Shown: positions 1 through 7,456 of the stretch, in pieces
Numbering within the stretch: position 1 is the stretch's first letter
Layout of the letters: each line of letters begins with the position of its first letter
Assembly: GCA_905193585.1 (NCBI GenBank)
Contig: CAJJPG010000030.1
Span: 1-15,531, forward strand
From: an uncultured Oscillospiraceae bacterium
Lineage (GTDB): Bacteria; Bacillota; Clostridia; Oscillospirales; Acutalibacteraceae
DNA length: 15,531 nt
Direction of reading: 5' to 3'
The notes under the pieces: generated by a model
What the model saw: only the letters and a program-made list of their open reading frames with translations
The model's database searches: none
Told to the model about the DNA's origin: nothing
Made by a program: the position numbers and the translations under genes

Positions 1-135
1 GTTTCATCGCGCGAGGATTTCAGGCAGATAAGCTATATAAGAAAGGCTTGCGTTAAAACGATATGCGGGCACGGTATTGCGGGATATATCGAGGCAATAG
101 ATTACTTGATTAAGGAATACGGCGATAAAAAATGA
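1..135 (+). CDS. aroQ: 3-dehydroquinate dehydratase, type II (C-terminal fragment, cut by window edge)
   Basis: The first 44 codons read as an open frame ending in TGA, without a start in the window. The tail reads SREDFRQISY, then CVKTICGHGIAGY and an amphipathic helix. This matches the C-terminus of type II dehydroquinases (SREEFR, then a C/G-rich stretch and a GY motif before the last helix). The arginine of SREDFR is the substrate-binding arginine region of the family. The enzyme converts 3-dehydroquinate to 3-dehydroshikimate in the cytoplasm. Its stop overlaps the aroA start as ATGA, which fits translational coupling inside a shikimate operon. About two thirds of the protein lies upstream of the window, so the assignment rests on the tail plus context. 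Confidence 0.8.
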   Translation, partial: VSSREDFRQISYIRKACVKTICGHGIAGYIEAIDYLIKEYGDKK

Positions 136-1337
136 TAGCAACCATTGAAAAAGGAACGGCATACGGCAGGGTGGAGGCGCCGCCCTCAAAAAGCGTTTCT
201 CACAGATATTTAATTTGCGGCGCGCTCTCAGGCGGCAGCGTTATAGAAAACGTTGCATTTTCAGAGGATATTAAGGCAACCCTTAATTGCCTGAGCGCCT
301 TGGGCGCCGAATATGAAATTGACGGCAGCACGGTTAAAACAGGCGGAATATCGCCCGATAAAGCTGTTAAGTGCGCAGAGCTTTTCTGCAATGAATCGGG
401 CAGTACGTTAAGGTTTTTAATTCCGCTTTGTCTTCTTTTCGGACAAAAAATCACCCTTAAAGGCACCGAAAGGCTTATGAGCCGCTCACTTGCGGTTTAT
501 AAGGAAATGTGCCTATTGCAAGGTATTGAGTTTACGGAGAATAAAGAAAGCGTTACGGTTTGCGGCAAGCTGACGGCGGGTAAATATTCGGTACGCGGGG
601 ATGTTTCAAGTCAGTTTATCTCGGGGCTTATGTTCGCTTTGCCGCTGCTTGGCAGTGACAGTATAATTGATATAACGGGTGCGCTTGAAAGCGGCTCATA
701 CCTCGGTATGACGGTAAAGGCGCTTGCCGAATTCGGTGTGAGAATAAGCCGGACAGACGAGCACACCATATTTATAAAGGGTAATCAGACATACAAGCCG
801 CGCACACTGCGTGTTGAGGGCGATTACTCAAACGCCGCATTTTTTGAGGCGTTCAATTCGGTAGGCGGCAATGTGGCGGTTGCAGGACTTAAAAAGGACA
901 CCTGCCAAGGCGACGCGGTTTACAGAAAACTTTTCGGTAAATTGGTGCGCGGTTGTCCCGAAATAGATATTTCCGATTGCCCCGATTTAGCACCCGTTTT
1001 AATGGCGGTTGCGGCGGCAAATAACGGCGTAAAGCTAATAGGCACCCACCGCCTTAAAATAAAAGAGAGCGACAGGGGCGCCGCCATGGCGGAGGAACTT
1101 GCAAAGTTCGGGTGCAACACCGAGGTATGGGAAAATGAGATAACGGTGCACCCGCGTGCGCTTAAAACGCCCGAGCTGCCGCTTTCGGGGCATAACGACC
1201 ACAGAATAGTAATGGCGCTTTCCCTTCTTTGCAGCATAACGGGCGGCAGCATTTACGGGGCAGAGGCGGTAAATAAAAGTTTTCCCGATTATTTCCGTAA
1301 ACTTTCATCACTCGGCATAAAGGTTGAAGAAAAATGA
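132..1337 (+). CDS. aroA: 3-phosphoshikimate 1-carboxyvinyltransferase (EPSP synthase)
   Basis: Transfers enolpyruvate from PEP to shikimate-3-phosphate, the sixth shikimate-pathway step. The 401-residue protein shows the family landmarks in order: PPSKSVSHR near the N-terminus (phosphate binding), NESGSTLRFL at about residue 87-96 (PEP/glyphosate loop), GDVSSQFISGL around residue 155-165, RVEGDYSNAAFF in the middle, IKESDRGAAMAEEL and HNDHRIVMAL near the C-terminus. It is slightly shorter than the E. coli enzyme (427 aa) but both inverse alpha/beta halves are present. The start overlaps the aroQ stop and the stop overlaps the tyrA start (ATGA at both ends), so translation is probably coupled. 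In the PEP loop, the position equivalent to E. coli Pro101 is Phe and that of Thr97 is Ser, which is the usual look of Firmicute enzymes and may affect glyphosate sensitivity (inference). Confidence 0.96.
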   Translation: MIATIEKGTAYGRVEAPPSKSVSHRYLICGALSGGSVIENVAFSEDIKATLNCLSALGAEYEIDGSTVKTGGISPDKAVKCAELFCNESGSTLRFLIPLCLLFGQKITLKGTERLMSRSLAVYKEMCLLQGIEFTENKESVTVCGKLTAGKYSVRGDVSSQFISGLMFALPLLGSDSIIDITGALESGSYLGMTVKALAEFGVRISRTDEHTIFIKGNQTYKPRTLRVEGDYSNAAFFEAFNSVGGNVAVAGLKKDTCQGDAVYRKLFGKLVRGCPEIDISDCPDLAPVLMAVAAANNGVKLIGTHRLKIKESDRGAAMAEELAKFGCNTEVWENEITVHPRALKTPELPLSGHNDHRIVMALSLLCSITGGSIYGAEAVNKSFPDYFRKLSSLGIKVEEK

Positions 1338-2194
1338 AGTTAAGTAAAGATACAAATATTTTAATAGTAGGCTTAGGGTTACTTGGCGGCAGCTACGCCG
1401 AGGCGCTTACAAAGGGCGGTTATACCGTAAACGCCGTAACCAAAGAGCAATCGTCGGTTGATTTAGCCCTAAAAAAAGGTATAATAAAATACGGCACAAC
1501 AACGCTTGAAGAAAGCATTATTTCTGCCGCAGATTTGGTTATATTCGCGCTTTACCCTCACGTTTTCACCGATTGGATAGAAAAAAATCAGCATTTATTA
1601 AAATCGGGAGCGGTTATAACCGACGTTACGGGGGTTAAGGGCTGCATTGTTTATAAAATTCAGGAAATGCTCCGCCCCGATGTTGAGTTTATAGCCGCGC
1701 ACCCTATGGCGGGGCGCGAGGTGTGCGGGGTTGAAAACAGCGATTCGGGCATTTTTAAGGGCGCAAACTACATAGTTGTTCCTACGGAAAAAAATACCGC
1801 GGGCGCAATAGAGCTTTGCCGCGATTTGGGCGAAAAATTAGGTTTTCACCGCGTGGCGGAATTATCTCCCGAAAAGCATGACGAAATGATAGCGTTTCTT
1901 TCCCAGCTTACCCACTGCATAGCGGTAACTCTTATGTGCTGCAACAACACGCCCGACCTTGAATATTACACGGGCGACTCTTTCCGCGATTTAACGCGCA
2001 TAGCGCGGATAAACGACGAAATGTGGAGCGAGCTGTTTTTGGATAACAAAGATATGTTGCTTGCTGAAATGCGCAGCTTTAAGCAAAGCTTTGAGACGCT
2101 TTACAAAAAAATAGAAACGGGAGACCGAGACGGAATACGCGAAATGATGCGGCTTTCCACCGAGCGCAGAAAGCGCTTTAACAAGCATTTATAA
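1334..2194 (+). CDS. tyrA: Prephenate dehydrogenase
   Basis: Oxidatively decarboxylates prephenate to 4-hydroxyphenylpyruvate, the committed tyrosine step. The 286-residue protein starts with a Rossmann NAD(P)-binding motif (GLGLLGG, residues 13-19). It continues with DVTGVKG, then HPMAGRE with His123 (the conserved active-site HPMAG motif), GANYIVVP, and an all-helical C-terminal half with HDEMIAFLSQLTH and GDSFRDLTRIA. This length is the two-domain core only. No chorismate mutase domain is fused to it and there is no C-terminal ACT domain of the kind seen in Bacillus TyrA, so feedback control by an ACT domain is not expected here. The start overlaps the aroA stop by 4 nt; the DAHP synthase gene follows after 14 nt. 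Confidence 0.94.
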   Translation: MKLSKDTNILIVGLGLLGGSYAEALTKGGYTVNAVTKEQSSVDLALKKGIIKYGTTTLEESIISAADLVIFALYPHVFTDWIEKNQHLLKSGAVITDVTGVKGCIVYKIQEMLRPDVEFIAAHPMAGREVCGVENSDSGIFKGANYIVVPTEKNTAGAIELCRDLGEKLGFHRVAELSPEKHDEMIAFLSQLTHCIAVTLMCCNNTPDLEYYTGDSFRDLTRIARINDEMWSELFLDNKDMLLAEMRSFKQSFETLYKKIETGDRDGIREMMRLSTERRKRFNKHL

Positions 2195-2208
2195 GGGGAA
2201 TAAATATT

Positions 2209-3240
2209 ATGAATATGAAATTTTTAAGAAAACTGCCCATACCGCAGCAGATAAAGGCGCGCTACCCTGTATCGGAGCAGGACGCGGCGGTGAAGGCTGC
2301 GCGCGACGAAGAGCTTAAAAATATTTTTGCGGGTAAATCGGATAAATTTATTTTGGTGATAGGCCCCTGCTCGGCAGACAGCCGCGAGCCCGTGCTCGAC
2401 TATATTTCAAGGCTTAAAAAGGTGCAGGATGATGTAAAGGATAAAATACTTATAGTTCCGCGCATTTACACCAACAAGCCGCGCACCACGGGCGACGGAT
2501 ATAAGGGTATGCTACACCAGCCGAACCCCGATGAAACACCCGATATGCTAAAAGGCATTGTCGCGATAAGAGACTTACATATGGCGGCGCTGCACGATTA
2601 CGGCTTTTCCTGCGCGGACGAAATGCTCTACCCCGATAATCACCGTTATTTATCCGACCTGCTTTCCTATGTTGCAATAGGCGCGCGTTCGGTTGAAAAT
2701 CAGCAGCACAGGCTTACCGCCAGCGGACTTGATATACCCGTGGGTATGAAAAACCCCACAAGCGGCGACCTTACCATTATGATGAACTCAATAACCGCCG
2801 CGCAGCACAGCCACACCTTTATATACCGCGGGTGGGAGGTTGTAAGCGAGGGCAACCCCTACGCACATTCCATTTTACGCGGATATATTGATTTTGCGGG
2901 CAAAAATGTTTCCAATTATCATTACGAAGACCTTGTAAAGCTGCACGAGCTGTATGCCGAAACATCCCTTGTAAACCCTGCCGCAATAGTTGATACCAAC
3001 CACGCAAACTCGGGCAAGCAGTATTTAGAGCAGATAAGAATTGCAAAGGACGTAGTTTACAGCTGCAACCACAATAAGGATATACGCTCAATGGTAAAGG
3101 GGCTTATGATAGAAAGCTACATTGAGGACGGCGCGCAGAAAATAGGCGAGCATATTTACGGAAAATCCATAACCGACCCCTGTCTCGGGTGGGAAAAATC
3201 CGAAAAGCTTATTTATATGATAGCGGATAAGCTGCATTGA
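2209..3240 (+). CDS. aroG: 3-deoxy-7-phosphoheptulonate synthase (DAHP synthase, type I alpha)
   Basis: Condenses PEP with erythrose-4-phosphate, the entry step to the shikimate pathway. At 343 residues it has the size of E. coli AroG/F/H. Visible motifs are IGPCSADS with the metal-binding Cys54, RIYTNKPRTTGDGYKG (substrate loop), ARSVENQQHR, VGMKNPTSGD, DTNHANSGKQ (metal His), IESYIEDG (metal Glu) and ITDPCLGWE (metal Asp). The N-terminal extension of about 45 residues is the part that carries inhibitor binding in the E. coli isozymes, so allosteric control by an aromatic amino acid is plausible, but the effector cannot be read. The first ATG is chosen because GGGGAA lies 8 nt upstream; a second ATG two codons later is less well spaced. 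It is the last gene of the operon. Confidence 0.95.
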   Translation: MNMKFLRKLPIPQQIKARYPVSEQDAAVKAARDEELKNIFAGKSDKFILVIGPCSADSREPVLDYISRLKKVQDDVKDKILIVPRIYTNKPRTTGDGYKGMLHQPNPDETPDMLKGIVAIRDLHMAALHDYGFSCADEMLYPDNHRYLSDLLSYVAIGARSVENQQHRLTASGLDIPVGMKNPTSGDLTIMMNSITAAQHSHTFIYRGWEVVSEGNPYAHSILRGYIDFAGKNVSNYHYEDLVKLHELYAETSLVNPAAIVDTNHANSGKQYLEQIRIAKDVVYSCNHNKDIRSMVKGLMIESYIEDGAQKIGEHIYGKSITDPCLGWEKSEKLIYMIADKLH

Positions 3241-3276
3241 TATGAAATTTATTTTGTTTCATCTAATTACATTCAT

Positions 3277-3299
3277 ACTTTTTTAATCTAAAAGTTTTG
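3277..3299 (+). terminator. Weak candidate terminator after the aromatic operon
   Basis: ACTTTT pairs with AAAAGT around a 7-nt loop and is followed by TTTTG, 37 nt after the DAHP synthase stop. The stem is only 6 bp and AT-rich, so this is a weak call. The much stronger hairpins downstream (3330-3433) lack a clear T-tract on the + strand but may also stop transcription. Confidence 0.25.
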
Positions 3300-3329
3300 T
3301 ATCTGCATAGCTTGTTGCAGTAAGGGTTT

Positions 3330-3454
3330 CCAAAGGGAAGTTTGTCCCTTTGGCTGTTTAGGAGGGTCTGGGAACCCAATCTGAAGGGTTCCCAGCGGTT
3401 CTTTTCCATATTTCTGTCCGTACAGAAATATGGTGCCTGCGCGGCATGAGCGCA
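3330..3454. repeat. Block of three consecutive perfect hairpins in a gene-free stretch
   Basis: Three perfect inverted repeats follow one another. The first has 9 bp (CCAAAGGGA, 3330-3338, with 3345-3353; 6-nt loop). The second has 10 bp (CTGGGAACCC, 3368-3377, with 3386-3395; 8-nt loop). The third has 12 bp (CCATATTTCTGT, 3406-3417, with 3422-3433; loop CCGT). A short TGCGC/GCGCA pair (3438-3442 with 3450-3454) and an AT-rich ATAATT/AATTAT pair come after it. No stem has a good T-tract on either strand, so they are not ordinary terminators. The layout resembles a structured intergenic repeat element of the kind spread through clostridial genomes. Whether it is repeated cannot be judged from one window. 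Confidence 0.55.
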
Positions 3455-3477
3455 TAATTTGTAATTATTATAAAAAA

Positions 3478-3852
3478 TTACGGCTTGCACCTGCTGCAGG
3501 GTTTATACCCCTCATTTACTGCCTCATCGCGGGTTTTAAACGACACCTTATTTTCATCTTTCAGCTTTTTGGCAGACGAGCAATCGGGCGTATGGAATTT
3601 TTTGGAATTTGAATTCCCTATATACGCCGTAGCTGCGGTTTCGTTGTGTCCGGGCTTTGCGGGCACAGTGCTGTCGGCTGATATTTCATCGGGCATAGAG
3701 CCGCTGCCGCCGGGACGATAGCCGTTTACGGTATCATCGGTCGGGTAATTTACGGTTATTTCGGCGTGGGAATCGTTATTCTTAACATTTGAGGTGTTGC
3801 ACCCACAAAGAATAACGGGTATAATAAGCAGTGCAAGTAATTTTCTTTTCAT
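3478..3852 (-). CDS. Small lipoprotein with C-terminal Ada-like zinc-binding module
   Basis: A 124-residue protein with a lysine-rich start, a hydrophobic core and a lipobox-like LCGC with Cys18, so it is predicted to be exported and lipid-anchored with a mature chain of about 106 residues. Residues 20-76 are polar, Ser/Asn/Pro-rich and look like a flexible linker. Residues 77-124 form a compact module: His87 and Cys91 (HTPDC), then CSRC at 119-122 just before the C-terminus. This resembles the metal-binding domain of Ada and the small modules attached to secreted nucleases (YVGN-x-SKKFH-x-PDC pattern). Zinc or DNA binding outside the cell is inference. The ATG at 3852 is preferred over an in-frame TTG two codons upstream; AAGGGG precedes both. 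It is divergent from uvrC with only 41 nt between the starts. No catalytic domain is present. Confidence 0.8.
   Translation of the reverse strand: MKRKLLALLIIPVILCGCNTSNVKNNDSHAEITVNYPTDDTVNGYRPGGSGSMPDEISADSTVPAKPGHNETAATAYIGNSNSKKFHTPDCSSAKKLKDENKVSFKTRDEAVNEGYKPCSRCKP
3797..3825 (+). promoter_or_regulatory. Candidate promoter for uvrC
   Basis: TATAAT (3820-3825, perfect -10) lies 17 nt after TTGCAC (3797-3802, poor -35, 3 of 6). It sits inside the 5' coding part of the divergent lipoprotein gene, about 70 nt before the uvrC ATG. This is a reasonable place because the two starts are too close to fit a promoter between them. Confidence 0.4.
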
Positions 3853-3893
3853 AAACAAAATTTCCCCTTATTTTTTTGGTACGGAGGCTTTTA

Positions 3894-5726
3894 ATGGACG
3901 ACCGTGACGATATTTCAAGACTTTCGCGGCTGAAAAAACGCGCTAATCGGCTGCCGCTGCTGCCGGGCGTTTATATAATGAAAAATAAGAACGATGAAAT
4001 TATATACATCGGTATAGCAAAGCCGCTTAAAAACCGCGTTACGCAGTATTTCGGCGGCGGCTCGGGGCACACCGCAAAGGTGCGCAAAATGGTCTCCAAT
4101 GTCGATCACTCTGAGTATATAGTGTGCGACAGCGAGTTTGAAGCGCTTATTCTTGAAAACTCGCTTATAAAGCAAAATCAGCCGAAATACAACATACTTT
4201 TAAAGGACGACAAGGGCTACTCCTACGTTAAAATAACAAACGATAAATGGAAAAAGATTACCTTTGCGCGCGCGACCGATAAAAAAGGGGAGTATATAGG
4301 ACCTTATTCATCGCTTTATGTAGTTAAGGAAACGGTGGACGAGGCACGAAAAATTTTTAAACTGCCCGATTGCAACAGGAGCTTTGATAAACCATCAAAG
4401 CCCTGCCTTAATTACCATATCGGCATATGCGACGCGCCCTGCCGCGGAAAAATAAGCCTTGATAATTACCTTGAAAACGTAAACGCCGCGGTGGATTTTA
4501 TAAAGCACGGCGGGGCGGACAGCGAAACCGAAACGGAATTAAACGAAAAAATGCTTGCCGCCGCCGAAAGGCTGGATTTTGAAACGGCGGCAAAGTTGCG
4601 CGACCGAATAAACGCAATGAAACGGATAAGGGAAAAGCAAAAGGTGGTTCGCGCGACCTATAAAAGCGAGGACGTTATCGCCTCCGCCCTGCTCGGCGAG
4701 ACTGCGGCGGTAAGCGTTTTCATTTTCAGAAACTACCGCCTTTGCGATAAGCAGGTGTTTTTATTTGACGGAATATCCGACAGGGAAAGCCTTTACGAGG
4801 AATTTTTGCAGCGCTACTATCTTGAAAAGGAAGATATACCCGCGCGCGTATTAATAGATAATTCGGCGGATTTTTCCGCCCCCGAGCGCTGGCTTACCGA
4901 AAAATCGGGGCATAATGTAAGCTTTATAAACCCAAAGCTCGGCGAGCAAAAGGCGCTGCTTGATATGTGCCTTAACAACGCGGCTGAAACCCTTTCGCAA
5001 AAGGCGGAAAGAACAGGGCGCGAAATGTCGGTACTGGATGAATTGGCGCGCCTTTTGGGGCTGCCCTCTGCGCCGCGGTATATTGAGGCTTACGATATTT
5101 CAAACACGGCGGGCAGCGAAAACGTTGCGGGGATGATAGTGTATAAGGACGGCAGACCCTTTAAGCCCGCGTATAAACGCTTTAAAATAAAGAGCTTTTT
5201 GGGGCAGGATGATTTCCGCTCTATGGCGGAGGTGCTTGACCGCCGCTTTACCGAGTACGAAAAGGGTGAGGACGAGGGCTTTACGGTATTGCCCGATTTA
5301 ATATTGCTTGACGGCGGCTTAGGGCAAATGTCCGCCGTGCGCCCCGTGCTTGAAAAGCACGGAATTACCGTTCCGCTTTTCGGTATGGTAAAGGACTCAA
5401 AGCACCGCACCCGCGCCATAGCCGCCGAGGGCGGGGATATAAGCATTAAATCAAACCGTGCGGCGTTCACCTTTATTACAGGCATACAAGATGAAGTTCA
5501 CCGCTTTGCGATAGGCTACCATAAGCAAAGAAGAAGTAAAAGTATGCTGGCAAGCGAGCTTACCGAAATTGAGGGTATAGGCAAAGCCCGCGCCGCGGCG
5601 CTGCTAAAGCACTTTAAAACGGTTAAGGCGATAAAGGCGGCAACTGCGGACGAATTGGCGGCAGCCACCGGAATGACCAAAACTGCGGCGGACGCCGCGT
5701 ATAAACACTTTCATGAGGAATTATAA
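3894..5726 (+). CDS. uvrC: Excinuclease ABC subunit C
   Basis: Makes both incisions in nucleotide excision repair after UvrA/UvrB find the lesion. The 610-residue protein has the full domain order. The GIY-YIG nuclease is at about residues 20-95 (GVY at 25-27, YIG at 38-40, catalytic arginine in LKNRVTQYF, metal Glu in LILENSLIK). A four-cysteine segment follows (DCNRSF...PCLNYHIGICDAPC), matching the cysteines reported to hold an Fe-S cluster in E. coli UvrC. Then come a UVR helical pair that contacts UvrB (FETAAKLRDRI), the RNase H-like C-terminal nuclease (EAYDISNTAG, LILLDGGLGQ, RFAIGYHKQRR) and a tandem helix-hairpin-helix end. The ATG at 3894 is chosen because GGAGG (3883-3887) stands 6 nt upstream; a TTG six codons earlier has no such site. 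The stop directly abuts the next ATG. Confidence 0.97.
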   Translation: MDDRDDISRLSRLKKRANRLPLLPGVYIMKNKNDEIIYIGIAKPLKNRVTQYFGGGSGHTAKVRKMVSNVDHSEYIVCDSEFEALILENSLIKQNQPKYNILLKDDKGYSYVKITNDKWKKITFARATDKKGEYIGPYSSLYVVKETVDEARKIFKLPDCNRSFDKPSKPCLNYHIGICDAPCRGKISLDNYLENVNAAVDFIKHGGADSETETELNEKMLAAAERLDFETAAKLRDRINAMKRIREKQKVVRATYKSEDVIASALLGETAAVSVFIFRNYRLCDKQVFLFDGISDRESLYEEFLQRYYLEKEDIPARVLIDNSADFSAPERWLTEKSGHNVSFINPKLGEQKALLDMCLNNAAETLSQKAERTGREMSVLDELARLLGLPSAPRYIEAYDISNTAGSENVAGMIVYKDGRPFKPAYKRFKIKSFLGQDDFRSMAEVLDRRFTEYEKGEDEGFTVLPDLILLDGGLGQMSAVRPVLEKHGITVPLFGMVKDSKHRTRAIAAEGGDISIKSNRAAFTFITGIQDEVHRFAIGYHKQRRSKSMLASELTEIEGIGKARAAALLKHFKTVKAIKAATADELAAATGMTKTAADAAYKHFHEEL

Positions 5727-6560
5727 ATGGGAAAAACACTTGAAAAGCATACCGAAATTGAGCGGAGCATAATAAAAAAATTCCGCAAGACGATATGGAA
5801 TAGTTTTATAGGCGCTGTAAAGGAATACGAGCTTATCGCCCCGGGCGATAAAATAGCCGTTTGTATTTCGGGCGGAAAGGACTCAATGCTGCTTGCAAAA
5901 TGCGTTCAGCAGCTGCAGCGCCACAGCGAAATACCCTTTGAGGCCGAGTATATTGTAATGGACCCCGGCTACAACGCCGAAAACCGAGCGCTTATAGAGC
6001 ACAACGCGAAATTGATGGATATACCGATATATATTTTTGAAAGCGATATTTTCTCTGTCACCGAGCGTGCGGGCGGCTCGCCCTGCTACCTTTGCGCCAG
6101 AATGAGGCGCGGCTGCCTTTACAGCAAGGCAAAGGAGCTCGGCTGCAACAAAATAGCGCTGGGTCACCATTTTAACGACGTTATTGAAACGGTGCTTATG
6201 AGTATGATGTATTCATCCGAAATAAAGACCATGCCGCCGAAATTGCACAGCACCAATTTTGAGGGTATGGAGCTTATACGCCCGCTTTATAAGGTAAAGG
6301 AAAAGGATATTATTGCTTTTTCAAATTATAACGGGCTTAAATTTCTGCAATGTGCCTGCAAGTTTACCGAAAACAGCGCCCACAACGAGGGGCTTTCAAA
6401 GCGCAAGGAAATAAAGGCGCTTATAGAGGATATTAAAAAGGTAAACCCGAATGTGGACGATAATATTTTCCGCAGTATACATAACGTAAATATGGCTACC
6501 ATACCCGGCTGGCGCGACCGCGATTCGGGCACGTTACACAGCTTTACCGAAAACTATTAG
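5727..6560 (+). CDS. ttcA: TtcA-like tRNA 2-thiocytidine biosynthesis protein (PP-loop ATPase)
   Basis: A 277-residue N-type ATP pyrophosphatase that would adenylate a tRNA base before sulfur transfer; TtcA makes 2-thiocytidine-32. The PP-loop SGGKDS is at residues 48-53. A CxxC pair (Cys120, Cys123, PCYLCARMRRG) and a later cysteine pair (Cys209, Cys211, QCAC) match the three-cysteine Fe-S set of TtcA (E. coli Cys122, Cys125, Cys222). The GHHFNDVIET motif is the usual PP-loop GHH-x-DD segment. Family placement is firm, but clostridial members of this group are often annotated by homology only, so the exact tRNA target is not certain. It starts at the base after the uvrC stop, so both are very likely one transcript. 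It overlaps the convergent glycosylase gene by 4 nt. Confidence 0.85.
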   Translation: MGKTLEKHTEIERSIIKKFRKTIWNSFIGAVKEYELIAPGDKIAVCISGGKDSMLLAKCVQQLQRHSEIPFEAEYIVMDPGYNAENRALIEHNAKLMDIPIYIFESDIFSVTERAGGSPCYLCARMRRGCLYSKAKELGCNKIALGHHFNDVIETVLMSMMYSSEIKTMPPKLHSTNFEGMELIRPLYKVKEKDIIAFSNYNGLKFLQCACKFTENSAHNEGLSKRKEIKALIEDIKKVNPNVDDNIFRSIHNVNMATIPGWRDRDSGTLHSFTENY

Positions 6561-7390
6561 ACCGATAATTTAGTCTCGCGGGCGTAAAAGAATATATACT
6601 GCTGCGCAATGCCTGCGTAGGGCTTGGCCTCATCAGGCAGCTCGCCCCCGAAAAGCGCCTGCATGGCGCGCTTTATCCACACGTCTTTCGGGAATGCGTC
6701 AATATGGCAGAGCGAGAAAAGCAGCGCGCAATCGGCAACCTTGGGTCCTACGCCCTTAATTTTCATAAGCGCGTTACGGGCTTCGTCGGTCGGTACTGTT
6801 TTAAGCTTTTCAAGGTCAATTTCACCTGACGATATTTTCTGTGCCGCGTCAAGAATATATTTCGCCCTGAACCCGCTGCGCAGCACCGCTAAATCTTCAA
6901 GCGAACACGCCGCTATTCTTTCGGCGGTGGGGAAAGCGCGGTAGTCGCCCTTATCCTCGCCGAAGTTATCGCACAGGCGGCTTATAATGCCCTTAATGCG
7001 CTTTATATTGTTGTTTTGGGATATTATAAAGGAGCAAAGCGTTTCCCACGGCTCTTGGTTTAAAATTCTTATACCGAAGGAATACTCCGCCGCGCTTTTC
7101 AGTATCTCGTTTTTGCTTAATTTTTTATTTACCGCGCCGTAGTCTCTGTCAAGGTCAAAATACTTTCGCCATATGCTTTCAAAGTCGCGTTCGGTCGTGT
7201 TGAAAAGCACCAGCGTGCCGTCTGTTTCTTTGTAAAGCTCTAAGTATTTTCCGTAGGCTACGCCGTGCCATACGCCGTTTTCCTTTTCCTCCCAGCGGAA
7301 AGCCTGACCACAGTCAAGCGTGTGTGGCAGGTCAATGCCGTCGGGCACGGTTATGTAAGCGTTGTTGTTTTTATACTTTACAGTAAACAT
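6557..7390 (-). CDS. ogg: 8-oxoguanine DNA glycosylase/AP lyase (OGG1 type)
   Basis: Excises 8-oxoguanine and nicks the abasic site in base excision repair. Landmarks in order: an N-terminal beta domain with GQAFRW (the OGG1 GQ-FRW motif), ISQNNNIKRI (opposite-base contacts), SGFRAKYI, the helix-hairpin-helix MKIKGVGPKVADC with the catalytic lysine (Lys217), and AFPKDVWIKR with the catalytic aspartate (Asp236). The Lys + Asp pair marks a bifunctional HhH-GPD enzyme rather than AlkA. The start is placed at ATG 7390, giving 277 residues: GGTGA stands just upstream and the protein then begins directly at the beta domain. A longer frame up to 7504 would add 38 hydrophobic residues that are out of family and cover the promoter. 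Convergent with the TtcA gene and divergent from the DUF6062-like gene. Confidence 0.92.
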   Translation of the reverse strand: MFTVKYKNNNAYITVPDGIDLPHTLDCGQAFRWEEKENGVWHGVAYGKYLELYKETDGTLVLFNTTERDFESIWRKYFDLDRDYGAVNKKLSKNEILKSAAEYSFGIRILNQEPWETLCSFIISQNNNIKRIKGIISRLCDNFGEDKGDYRAFPTAERIAACSLEDLAVLRSGFRAKYILDAAQKISSGEIDLEKLKTVPTDEARNALMKIKGVGPKVADCALLFSLCHIDAFPKDVWIKRAMQALFGGELPDEAKPYAGIAQQYIFFYARETKLSV

Positions 7391-7406
7391 ATAATCACCG
7401 AAATAG

Positions 7407-7435
7407 ATTATACTCTTTTTCGACAATAATATCAA
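7407..7435 (-). promoter_or_regulatory. Promoter of the ogg gene
   Basis: On the minus strand TTGATA (-35, 7430-7435; 5 of 6) is separated by exactly 17 nt from TATAAT (-10, 7407-7412; 6 of 6). The predicted transcript start is near 7400, leaving a 5' leader of only about 10 nt that just covers the GGTGA ribosome site. This promoter also supports the shorter glycosylase start. Confidence 0.75.
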
Positions 7436-7456
7436 TAAAAAACAGGAGAAAAAATT

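Noticed and set aside
920..1252. Open frame antisense to aroA
   Set aside because: A shadow of the strongly conserved aroA coding strand; no ribosome site and low-complexity Ser/Pro composition.
3430..3721. Two + strand frames across the hairpin block and the lipoprotein gene
   Set aside because: They are antisense to the lipoprotein, which has a clear lipobox and zinc module; the frames have no family features.
3478..3852. Full Ada methyltransferase or nuclease
   Set aside because: Only the 48-residue zinc-type module is present; no methyltransferase, AraC-type or nuclease domain is in the frame.
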